Source: a bacterium (GTDB lineage: Bacteria > Krumholzibacteriota > Krumholzibacteriia > Krumholzibacteriales > WJIX01). From it: 20,996 nt of DNA. The notes beneath the pieces are model-generated. The model was given only the letters and a program-made list of their open reading frames with translations, made no database searches and was not told where the DNA came from. Positions 14,824 to 20,996 of the stretch are shown piece by piece. Position numbers and translations under genes: made by a program. The stretch's first letter is position 1; every line of letters begins with the position of its first letter. Where the stretch lies: positions 1 through 20,996 of the forward strand of contig JAGHBT010000236.1 of NCBI GenBank assembly GCA_021160845.1, written 5' to 3'.

Positions 14824-16245
14824 TTCAATGAGCCCAGCTGGAGGCGTCCATCTCTTTATCAGGCTTACTGTTACAATAACTACAAGACTTACCGCCGACC
14901 CCGCCATGAATCCGTGAATTCCGAAGGGTTTGCCTATCCATGTCCAGATGATCGCGGTCAGGGCTCCGGCTATCATCGAGGAGAGTGCCCCCGTGCGGCT
15001 TGCGCCCTTCCAGTATAATCCAAAGAGTAAGGGCCAGAGATTTGTCGAAGCGATAACAGCCCAAGCGAAGCCGGTAAGGACAAGTACTAAAGCGGGAGGT
15101 TTCAGGGCTATTACAAGAGCGATTATCCCCACAGCGGCGCTGACAATCCTGTTCGCGGATATCTCCTGTTTTCCTGATAGTTTCTTGTGAAGGCCGTTTT
15201 GGTATACATCCCTTACGAGTGAACTCGATACAATGATGAGAACTCCGGCGAAGGTTGACATCCCAGCCGCGACAACGCCGGCAAGAAGAATAGCGGCTCC
15301 CCAGGGAGTAAGAACCATCTTGGAGAGAGAAGGGATAGCGAGATCGGGGTTTTCAAGATGAGGAATCAATATCCGTGCGAAGGCGCCGTTTAAATAGGGG
15401 ATTACGGCAATTGCCGCGCCGACTGTGACTATTACTGTACCTAACCTGAATGTTTTAGTATCCTTTATCGAGTAAAAGCGGATAAGAAGCTGCGGCATTC
15501 CCCAGACACCGAGGCTGACGACTAGGCAGAAACTTAATAGCCCCGCCCAGCCCCATACCCCCGGAGTGTTTACATATCCAGGGCCGATTTCGGCCAGTTT
15601 TTGCATACCTATACTGAACCCTCCCACGGCGCTGAGAGTTCTGAATGTGAGAAGAAGCAGGCTGAATATCATAACCCATGCCTGCAGGAACCCTGTCCAG
15701 ACTACAGCTTTGTAGCCTCCGAGGACAACGTAGAAGATTATTATAAGGCCGGATATAAGTACTCCGCCCCAATAAGGCATATCCATCAGGACCTCGAATG
15801 AATTTGCCATACCCTTAACTACACTGACATTATAGATGATAAGAAATAGAAAGATTATCAGAGCCGAAAATATTCCCGCTGCCGGGCTGTTGTACCTCTT
15901 GGTGAAGAATCCCGAGAGCGTATTGACTCCCAACCTCTCTGTAAAGAGACGTACTCTTTTCCCAAGAACAATCCAGCATAGGGTACAGCCCACGAGCACA
16001 TTGATCGCGCCGATCCATATTGTTCCCATACCGAATTTGTATCCGAAGGCTCCCCCCCCGATAATAAGTACGGAACTAAAGTATACAGCGATAAAAGAAA
16101 GGGCTGTGACCCATGGGCCTATCTCTCTTCCGCCGATTACAAAGTCCTCGGCTGTCGATGTGCGCCTGGCGCTTGCTATCCCGATTACGACAAGGATGCC
16201 GAGGTAAATAATCAATACAATAATACATGTTGTTAAAAGGCTCAT
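14809..16245 (-). CDS. sodium:solute symporter, PanF/monocarboxylate-like, 478 aa
   Basis: This is a full-length SSS-family carrier with about 13 membrane segments. It resembles PanF and monocarboxylate symporters more than PutP: AEDFVIGGREIGPWVTALSF at the start, VLGGYKAVVWTGFLQAWVM, RILIPHLENPDLAIPSL and AAGMSTFAGVLIIVSSS. The Ser-Thr pair of the sodium site (MSTF) is retained. The gene is 21 bases downstream of a 39-residue one-helix protein and in line with ADP-forming acetyl-CoA synthetase genes. Its substrate is therefore probably a carboxylate such as acetate, another short-chain acid or an aryl acid; this is inference from context. GGAG precedes the ATG at 16245. Confidence 0.9.
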   Translation of the reverse strand: MSLLTTCIIVLIIYLGILVVIGIASARRTSTAEDFVIGGREIGPWVTALSFIAVYFSSVLIIGGGAFGYKFGMGTIWIGAINVLVGCTLCWIVLGKRVRLFTERLGVNTLSGFFTKRYNSPAAGIFSALIIFLFLIIYNVSVVKGMANSFEVLMDMPYWGGVLISGLIIIFYVVLGGYKAVVWTGFLQAWVMIFSLLLLTFRTLSAVGGFSIGMQKLAEIGPGYVNTPGVWGWAGLLSFCLVVSLGVWGMPQLLIRFYSIKDTKTFRLGTVIVTVGAAIAVIPYLNGAFARILIPHLENPDLAIPSLSKMVLTPWGAAILLAGVVAAGMSTFAGVLIIVSSSLVRDVYQNGLHKKLSGKQEISANRIVSAAVGIIALVIALKPPALVLVLTGFAWAVIASTNLWPLLFGLYWKGASRTGALSSMIAGALTAIIWTWIGKPFGIHGFMAGSAVSLVVIVTVSLIKRWTPPAGLIEKIWG

Positions 16246-16266
16246 GTTTTCTCCATTTACTGGGTA

Positions 16267-16386
16267 TTAATCCTTGTCGGTGTCATGTTTTATATCGTTT
16301 ACCGCCCACAAAACCGCCGCGAGAATACTTACCGCTACTACAATAAAGGCTGTGAATGTCAGCCACGGCATGTTAAATGGTCCCAT
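16267..16386 (-). CDS. 39-aa single-helix protein, symporter small accessory type
   Basis: This short gene is easily missed. It starts with ATG at 16386 behind a strong GGAAGG ribosome-binding site and ends with TAA at 16267. The product begins MGPFNMPWLTF, has one hydrophobic helix (about residues 9-29) and ends with the charged tail NDIKHDTDKD. Very small membrane proteins directly upstream of SSS-family genes are a recurring arrangement, and I recall the annotation name symporter small accessory protein for such cases. The spacing (21 bases) and strand fit a subunit or assembly factor of the following carrier. The good ribosome-binding site, clean helix and position make it a real gene with fair confidence. 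Confidence 0.75.
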   Translation of the reverse strand: MGPFNMPWLTFTAFIVVAVSILAAVLWAVNDIKHDTDKD

Positions 16387-16509
16387 TTGTTACCTTCCTT
16401 TTCACGAAACTAAAATTTGAAAGCTAATTTCCACAAACTAAAAGGTAGTTTCCTGTTCCTGTGCTACTTTTTTATAATCTAAACTTTGATAATTCAAGAT
16501 GTTTTTTTA

Positions 16510-17187
16510 CTAATGTTTAAGTATAATTCTGGCATCCGCGATGACACATTTTGACCCGTTGCACTTAATTGGATTTAGGTCTATAGATTCTATTTTATTT
16601 TCAAGTTCTACGGCCAGTTCAGAGAATTTAACAAGTATCCCGGACAACTTTTCGATATTTACGGGTTTGCTTCCCCTGAACCCTTCGATTATTTTTTTTG
16701 CTTTAAGCTCCTCTATCATCAATTTAACATCTTTCTTTTTAATAGGAGCCATTCTTATAGCGGTATCATTGTAGATTTCCACCCCAATGCCCCCTATCCC
16801 CAGTAGAACCACGGGACCGAACTGTTTGTCAATCTTCGTGCCTATGATCAGTTCCGTTCCTTTAACCATTTCCTCGACGAATAGACCGACAAACCCCTCC
16901 ATTTTGCTGAAGCGGTTAAAGGTATCTTTCAGCTTATTATCGTCTTCGATACCAACTTCCACACCGCCAATATCGGATTTATGAAGTATTTTGGGGGATA
17001 CAACCTTTGCGACAACGGGGTACCCGGTTTTATTGGCAAAAGATACCGCGTCGTCAGCGCTAGAGGCCAGGGTATTCCGGGGTATCTCAAACCCGGCTAT
17101 TCTGAATATTTTTTTCGCGTCCGGTTCCAGCACCCACCCGGTTTTATTGGAATCTTTTATAATCCCGAGAATTTCTTTGTTTAACAT
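16510..17187 (-). CDS. acdB: ADP-forming acetyl-CoA synthetase (acyl-CoA:phosphate energy-conserving ligase), beta subunit
   Basis: This is the ATP-grasp beta subunit of the nucleoside-diphosphate-forming acyl-CoA synthetase, which interconverts acyl-CoA + ADP + phosphate with acid + ATP + CoA. At 225 residues it has the usual length for the stand-alone subunit. The motif ILHKSDIGGVEVG is intact, with His69 matching the beta-subunit histidine (His71 in the Korarchaeum enzyme) that takes part in phosphate relay. FVEEMVKGTELIIG and VVLLGIGGIGVEIYNDT are further ATP-grasp segments, and SIDLNPIKC is near the end. The ATG at 17187 overlaps the alpha gene's end by seven bases (ATGTTAA), so the two are translationally coupled. 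It works with the alpha subunit upstream. Confidence 0.93.
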   Translation of the reverse strand: MLNKEILGIIKDSNKTGWVLEPDAKKIFRIAGFEIPRNTLASSADDAVSFANKTGYPVVAKVVSPKILHKSDIGGVEVGIEDDNKLKDTFNRFSKMEGFVGLFVEEMVKGTELIIGTKIDKQFGPVVLLGIGGIGVEIYNDTAIRMAPIKKKDVKLMIEELKAKKIIEGFRGSKPVNIEKLSGILVKFSELAVELENKIESIDLNPIKCNGSKCVIADARIILKH

Positions 17188-18548
17188 GGTTTATACCTTT
17201 TCATAGCTTCTACCATAAGGATTGCGCCCTCGATCGAGCGGGCTACGGGAACATTGTTAAGCTGAAATCCCTCTATGATCATGCGGTATTTCTCCACATG
17301 AGGAACATACGCGACTATAGGTTTTTTCACTTCCTGATATAGTTGACTGAGTCTCGCTCCTACATCTGTTGTTACTTCCGGGAGATAGGGGAGAAGGAGC
17401 ACAAGAACACAGTCTATTTCTTCCAGATGAGAGAGTTCTGAAGCCGCTATTACGAAATCATCGTCACGGGCGCTGCCGGTCAAATCCAGGGGGTTTCCAA
17501 GGGAGGCAATAGGTTGAATGCTGGCTGAAAGTTTCTCCCTTATACGATTCTGTGTTTTTCTCTGTAAGAGTGGAACTTCCAGTCCTGATCTATCGCATAT
17601 ATCGACCGCTATAGCTCCATGACCGCCACTTGCCGTCACAATTCCCACCCGCCCGTTTATTGGATTTGGATAACAGCTCAGGGATTCGCAAAAGGAAAGC
17701 ATCTCGTACTCATTCTTTGCTTCTACCAGTCCGAATTGCCTCATGATCGAGGAAAACACGGTGTAGTCTCCCGCCATGGAAGCGGTGTGGCTTAAAACAA
17801 CTCTGCTGCCCGCAGTGCTTTGTCCACCCTTCATTACTATTATCGGTTTTGGAAATCTGCTCGCGGCTTGAGCAAATTCTCTGCCTTCACCCGGGCCGAA
17901 TCCTTCGATATAAAAGGCAATTACATCTGTTTTATCATCTCTCGCGAAGAAGGTAAGCAGGTCCAACTCATTCACAACAGCTTTATTCCCTATACTTATG
18001 GCTCTGGAAAGCCCGATTCCCTGCCCTGCGAATTTAACCATCTGATCAACGAGTATGCCGCCACTCTGACTGACTATGGCTACATTCCCGGATTCCGGTC
18101 TAACCATTCTCTCGCTGGGAAGGAAGAATGAATCGACTGAATCCGGCGAGTATATTCCAAGGCAGTTAGGCCCTATTATTGGGAAATCCGCTTTCTTTAC
18201 CACTTCAAGGAGTTTCTTCTTAAGATCGCCGCGACCTGATTCGGCGAAGCCGCCTGAAATAATAGCCGCGCCGCCGACCCAGCACTCGATACATTCGCTA
18301 AGAACAGATGGTACATATTCGGCGCGGATTGCTATAACCACGAGATCAATCTTCTCCGGAATATCTTTAACACTTTTGTAAATCTTTTCTTTGTAATACA
18401 TCCCGCCTTTGGGATTTACGGCATACACCTTCATGGGATATCGAAAGTAGTTTTTTTTGTAGATTATATTTGCCGGATGCCGGTCGTTCGTGAGGGAAAC
18501 TCCGACAACCGCCATTGTTTTTGGTTCGAATAAGTTAAGAAAATCCAA
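17181..18548 (-). CDS. acdA: ADP-forming acetyl-CoA synthetase, alpha subunit
   Basis: This is the CoA-binding alpha subunit of the ADP-forming acyl-CoA synthetase. At 455 residues it has the usual length when alpha and beta are separate. Residues 1-130 are a CoA-binding Rossmann domain (MAVVGVSLTNDRHPANIIY, ending at IIGPNCLGIYSP). Residues about 150-290 are a succinyl-CoA-ligase-like domain with the catalytic histidine at 254 in SHTASMAG. Residues about 300-455 are a further ligase domain with TASGGHGA. The start is a TTG at 18548 with AAGGAG six bases upstream; no better start exists in the open frame. Expression is probably driven by the minus-strand promoter at 18586-18614. It heads a unit of alpha, beta, the 39-aa protein and the PanF-like symporter. 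Confidence 0.93.
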   Translation of the reverse strand: MDFLNLFEPKTMAVVGVSLTNDRHPANIIYKKNYFRYPMKVYAVNPKGGMYYKEKIYKSVKDIPEKIDLVVIAIRAEYVPSVLSECIECWVGGAAIISGGFAESGRGDLKKKLLEVVKKADFPIIGPNCLGIYSPDSVDSFFLPSERMVRPESGNVAIVSQSGGILVDQMVKFAGQGIGLSRAISIGNKAVVNELDLLTFFARDDKTDVIAFYIEGFGPGEGREFAQAASRFPKPIIVMKGGQSTAGSRVVLSHTASMAGDYTVFSSIMRQFGLVEAKNEYEMLSFCESLSCYPNPINGRVGIVTASGGHGAIAVDICDRSGLEVPLLQRKTQNRIREKLSASIQPIASLGNPLDLTGSARDDDFVIAASELSHLEEIDCVLVLLLPYLPEVTTDVGARLSQLYQEVKKPIVAYVPHVEKYRMIIEGFQLNNVPVARSIEGAILMVEAMKRYKPC

Positions 18549-18585
18549 TTCTTCTCCTTAAATAAAACAGGTTATATCATTGCTT

Positions 18586-18614
18586 ATTCTGCTATATTCA
18601 TCAGTCACTGTCAA
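18586..18614 (-). promoter_or_regulatory. candidate sigma70-type promoter for the acyl-CoA synthetase unit
   Basis: On the minus strand a perfect TTGACA (18609-18614) is followed after 17 bases by CAGAAT (18586-18591), which matches the -10 consensus at four of six positions. It lies 38 bases upstream of the TTG start. An extended -10 (TGATATAAC, 18571-18579) nearby is an alternative. The remaining plus-direction part of this 325-base spacer holds the csgG promoter and leader. Confidence 0.5.
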
Positions 18615-18704
18615 GCAGATAGCGAAAAGCAGTGACCTCTCCGGAGGATTGCTTATTCTTTTTCTTCATTGGATAATGCATAAGATCGAACCGGCAAAGA
18701 TGAA

Positions 18705-18733
18705 TTGACATAATTATACCAAGTTCTTATACT
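18705..18733 (+). promoter_or_regulatory. strong sigma70-type promoter for csgG
   Basis: TTGACA (18705-18710, six of six) and TATACT (18728-18733, five of six) are separated by exactly 17 bases. This is the best promoter in the window. Transcription would start near 18740 and give a leader of about 130 bases before the csgG ATG at 18874. Confidence 0.7.
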
Positions 18734-18761
18734 CCATTTTGTTATTCATTTTGTACAACCT

Positions 18762-18845
18762 GCCCGGTAGGAATCAGAGATGAAACCCGGTCCGCGCGTC
18801 TGCGGAACCGGAGCGCTTTGGAGCAGCGGTGAGCGACATCCGGGC
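18762..18845 (+). promoter_or_regulatory. folded 5' leader of the csgG mRNA (candidate cis-regulatory RNA)
   Basis: The leader can fold into a multibranch element closed by GCCCGG (18762-18767) pairing with CCGGGC (18840-18845). Inside it are a nine-base-pair stem with one bulged A (18787-18795 with 18802-18811) and a small stem CGCT/AGCG (18814-18817 with 18825-18828). It ends 14 bases before the AGAGGAGG ribosome-binding site. A 25-codon ATG frame (18780-18857) runs through it and could be a leader peptide. I do not recognise it as a known riboswitch class. Pairing was judged by eye. Confidence 0.4.
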
Positions 18846-18873
18846 CGTGTAAATTGAAAGAGGAGGTTAAACG

Positions 18874-19779
18874 ATGAAAGCAGCAGTACTGAGTCTCGTT
18901 TTCTTTCTTCTGTTCTCTGCCCTTATGCCTTTGCCGGCGAAGGCGGATGAGCCGGGGATAAAGTTCCGCATTATAGTGGGGGGTTTTGTTGATAAGACCG
19001 ACCATCCGTGGTATCACGGGCCTTCACCAGGTACCGGCATGGCGGATATGCTTATTACAGCGCTTGTCAAGACCGGCAAGTTCAGGGTCTTCGAGAGGGC
19101 CGCGCTTGACGAACTGCTCAGTGAAAAAAATCTGAGCATGTCCGACCTGGCTAACCCCAGTGCCGACGCTCAACAGAAACTGGAGATCGGCGATATTCTC
19201 ATCAAAGCTACGATAACCGAATTCGGTTACAAGGAAAGCAAGATTGGAGGAGCCTTGAAGCGCTTCGGTGGCGGGGGTGGAGTCGGTTCGTACACCGGCC
19301 GTGTCGCGGTGGATCTTCGCCTGATCGATATCGGTACAAGCGAAGTTCTCTGGGCGGATGCGATCAGCAAGGAAGAGACCTCCAGGTCGCTCAACCTTTC
19401 GACAAGCCAGTTCCAGTTCGGTGACAATAAGGCTTTCGATGACCATGTAGTGGGCAAGGCGACCCGCAAGGTAATCAATGGCATCATCGATAAACTGGAT
19501 GAACAGCTGAAGAACCGTCCGTGGCAGGGACTTCTCATCACGGCGGACGAGTATCTTTTTATCGACGGTGGAAGCGAACTCGGTCTTAAACTCGGCATGG
19601 TCTTCGAGGTAAAGAGGCAGAGTAAGGTAGTGAAGCATCCCAAGACGGGCAAGATCCTTAAGGTGATCTACAAGCAGGTCGGTACTGTGAAAGCGACCGA
19701 GGTCGATGATGGCGTAACAACGGTAGAAGTGGTCGATGGCAGCGGGTTCGAGACCGGCGATATCGTTACTCCGAAATGA
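18874..19779 (+). CDS. CsgG-family secreted protein with FlgT-C-like tail, 301 aa
   Basis: This protein belongs to the curli-secretion-channel (CsgG) superfamily of envelope proteins. The signal peptide ends at AKA-DE (residue 24/25). There is no lipobox cysteine, unlike CsgG itself, so it is either periplasmic or anchored in another way. The CsgG-like domain spans about 30-215, with GMADMLITALVKTGKFRVFER and LRLIDIGTSEVLWA as typical segments and a Gly-rich loop (FGGGGGVGSYTG) at about 130-141. Residues 218-300 look like the C-terminal domain of FlgT-type proteins (INGGSELGLKLGM-type motif, HPKTGKIL, VGTVKATEV, FETGDIV). A very strong AGAGGAGG lies seven bases before the ATG. It overlaps the following gene remnant by four bases (ATGA). 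Its partners and cargo are unknown. Confidence 0.85.
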   Translation: MKAAVLSLVFFLLFSALMPLPAKADEPGIKFRIIVGGFVDKTDHPWYHGPSPGTGMADMLITALVKTGKFRVFERAALDELLSEKNLSMSDLANPSADAQQKLEIGDILIKATITEFGYKESKIGGALKRFGGGGGVGSYTGRVAVDLRLIDIGTSEVLWADAISKEETSRSLNLSTSQFQFGDNKAFDDHVVGKATRKVINGIIDKLDEQLKNRPWQGLLITADEYLFIDGGSELGLKLGMVFEVKRQSKVVKHPKTGKILKVIYKQVGTVKATEVDDGVTTVEVVDGSGFETGDIVTPK

Positions 19780-20036
19780 AAGGCAGTGTATTGTTAGCCG
19801 GTAAAGTGATGGTGGCAAGCATCGTGATTTTAACCGCTTGACCGGCGTTGGTAAGGGGTTGCCTTGCTCAGACAGAACCATTCGAGACGACTCCGATGAA
19901 GTTGAATACCATTCTCCTTCGTGGGGTGAGGAATCTCGGCATGGGTGGTGTCGGTGTCTCGGATATATCGGGCTGCGGGGCAGCAGTCGCGCCAGGAAAG
20001 TGCGCGGCTGAATCGAAGATTGTTAGAATGATATAG
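19776..20036 (+). pseudogene. stub of a secreted or outer-membrane protein gene, interrupted by in-frame TGA and truncated
   Basis: An ATG overlapping the csgG stop (ATGA) opens a frame that reads as a signal peptide (MKGSVLLAGKVMVASIVILTA), hits a TGA at 19839-19841, and continues in the same frame with PALVRGCLAQTEPFE and RNLGMGGVGVSDISG before a TAG at 20034-20036. The GMGG segment is typical of the start of FadL/PorV/UPF0164-like outer-membrane barrels, which are several hundred residues long and usually continue with an Asn-Pro-Ala motif. Here the similarity fades after ISG, so the body of the gene is missing. I read it as a nonsense-mutated and truncated partner of csgG. A TTG-started 62-codon frame (19848-20036) is the alternative reading. 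Confidence 0.55.
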
Positions 20037-20040
20037 TGCC

Positions 20041-20996
20041 TTATGATTCTATCTTCTTTAGCTCTTCGATATCAGGGGGTTTACTCAAGAGACTTGCTAT
20101 CACAATTGCTATTAATGACAAAATAAAACCCGGCACAATCTCGTAAAGTTCAAATAATCCGCCGTTTAATTGTTTCCATATAACTACAGTTAATCCTCCT
20201 GTCACTATTCCGGCAAAGGCTCCGTTTCTTGTCATTCTTTTCCAGAATAACGACAGTATAATTGTAGGGCCGAAGGCGGCGCCAAATCCTCCCCATGCAA
20301 ATGCTACAAGATCAAGTACTTTCTTGCTGGGATTCATAGCGAGCAAGAAAGCAATAACAGCAATTATAACAACAGTTATTCTTCCAACCCAGACCAACTC
20401 CTTCTGAGACGCCCCTTTTCTTATGAACGGTTTATAAATATCCTCTGTTAGCGCTGCAGAAGAGACCAGAAGCTGCGAATCCGCCGTGCTCATTATAGCG
20501 GCAAGAATTGCCGCGAGGCAGATGCCGGCTGGGACAGGGTGCAGAAGAGATTGGACAAGGATAATAAATACCTTTTCAGTATCGGCTCCGTTAAGAGGGG
20601 TATCAAGGACTCCTATTCCCGCAAAACCCACAAAGAGAGCGCCTGCCATACCGATAACGACCCACCACATAGCGATCATTCTTGCCCGCGGTACTTCATC
20701 GGGGGATCGTATTGCCATAAAACGGGCCAGGATATGTGGCTGCCCAAAATAGCCAAGCCCCCATGCCACTAAAGAAATAATTGACAATGCTGAAATAGTC
20801 TCCCCGTCAATTGATTTCAGCGGATTAAGTAATGAAGGATTCACCGACTTCATTGCTTCTGTAGAGTTGCCCCATCCGCCCTGGTTTACTATCGCGAATA
20901 TCGGAACAAGCGCCAGGGCCAGAAACATGAGAAGTCCCTGAACGCAGTCGGTCCAGCAAACAGCCATGAATCCGCCTAAAAAAGTATATACAATAA
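20041..20996 (-). CDS. putP: sodium/proline symporter PutP, C-terminal part (5' end outside window)
   Basis: This is the C-terminal two thirds (about 318 residues) of a PutP-type sodium/proline symporter, a plasma-membrane carrier importing proline with sodium. The frame is open to the end of the window, where IVYTFLGGFMAVCWTDCVQG matches the PutP segment containing Asp187. Other close matches to E. coli PutP are GWGLGYFGQPHILARFMA-type sequence (WGLGYFGQPHILARFMA), AAIMSTADSQLLVSSAALTEDIY with the Ser-Thr sodium-site pair, ASQKELVWVGR and GGFGAAFGPTIILSLFWKRMTRNGA. The similarity is much closer than for the other two symporters in the window. It ends four bases after the gene stub on the opposite strand. 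Confidence 0.95.
   Translation of the reverse strand, partial: IVYTFLGGFMAVCWTDCVQGLLMFLALALVPIFAIVNQGGWGNSTEAMKSVNPSLLNPLKSIDGETISALSIISLVAWGLGYFGQPHILARFMAIRSPDEVPRARMIAMWWVVIGMAGALFVGFAGIGVLDTPLNGADTEKVFIILVQSLLHPVPAGICLAAILAAIMSTADSQLLVSSAALTEDIYKPFIRKGASQKELVWVGRITVVIIAVIAFLLAMNPSKKVLDLVAFAWGGFGAAFGPTIILSLFWKRMTRNGAFAGIVTGGLTVVIWKQLNGGLFELYEIVPGFILSLIAIVIASLLSKPPDIEELKKIES

Noticed and set aside
14802..14825. A textbook plus-strand terminator (hairpin followed by six T)
   Set aside because: No plus-strand gene ends here; the T-run is the complement of Lys codons at the end of the symporter gene. Kept only as a weak minus-strand candidate.
16440..16475. Hairpin after the acetyl-CoA synthetase beta gene (AAAAGGTAG with CTACTTTTT)
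   Set aside because: The stem is AT-rich and has an A-C mismatch on the transcribed strand, too weak to call a terminator.
18762..18845. Resemblance of GATGAAACCCGG in the csgG leader to a SAM-I riboswitch
   Set aside because: The rest of the SAM-I core is missing and csgG is not a methionine-pathway gene. The match to the end of a cyclic-di-GMP aptamer (CCGGTAGG) is also too short.
11080..19841. Two in-frame TGA codons (11080-11082 and 19839-19841) suggested UGA recoding as Trp, Gly or selenocysteine
   Set aside because: Tryptophan is written TGG throughout, the activator and csgG genes end normally at TGA, both affected frames are truncated anyway, and no selenocysteine-insertion hairpin was evident. 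Decay explains them better.
19024..19881. Long open frame on the minus strand opposite csgG (285 codons)
   Set aside because: It is a shadow of a GC-rich gene: the plus-strand frame has a signal peptide, recognisable CsgG motifs and a strong ribosome-binding site, and the antisense product resembles nothing.

Overview
The window looks like a piece of the chromosome of a Gram-negative bacterium. Two lipoprotein signal peptides, a CsgG-type periplasmic/outer-membrane protein and two outer-membrane-protein remnants point to an outer membrane. A V/A-type ATPase, a 2-hydroxyacyl-CoA-dehydratase-activator homologue and an ADP-forming acetyl-CoA synthetase point to an anaerobic or fermentative lifestyle with reversible acetate metabolism. 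This mix recalls uncultured FCB-type candidate phyla, but that is inference; no rRNA or other taxonomic marker is present. Composition is mixed, with AT-richer stretches such as the PutP gene and GC-richer ones such as csgG.

Layout: (1) 1-7943, plus strand, tightly spaced and probably one long transcription unit. It holds the 3' part of V-ATPase subunit A, subunits B and D, a universal stress protein overlapping ntpD, an EIIA-type PTS phosphotransfer protein, a cysteine-rich protein of unknown function paired with a BcrAD/BadFG-type ATPase, a large lipoprotein with a propeller-like C-terminal half, and a helical hypothetical protein. (2) 8099-10266: bioY (biotin transporter S component) converging on a sodium/solute symporter, with hairpins between them. 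(3) 10300-12100: a decay zone with a PAS-domain fragment of what was probably a histidine kinase, facing a metallopeptidase/beta-barrel protein that seems to have lost its middle. (4) 12360-14713: a PH-domain membrane protein converging on a ZU5/Ig-like lipoprotein, separated by a perfect 13-bp hairpin. (5) 14809-18548, minus strand: ADP-forming acetyl-CoA synthetase alpha and beta, a 39-residue one-helix membrane protein, and a PanF-like symporter, which read as a carboxylate uptake and activation module. (6) 18700-20036: a strong promoter, a folded leader, csgG, and the stub of a second secreted or outer-membrane protein broken by an in-frame TGA. (7) 20041-20996: 3' part of a PutP-type sodium/proline symporter on the minus strand, running off the window.

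Functionally the region is dominated by ion-coupled membrane work: an ion-pumping rotary ATPase, three sodium-symporter-family carriers and an ATP-conserving acyl-CoA synthetase. The least explained parts are the Cys-rich protein/activator pair at 3993-5432, the structured csgG leader, and the three eroded genes. I saw no tRNA, rRNA, CRISPR array, insertion sequence or phage gene.
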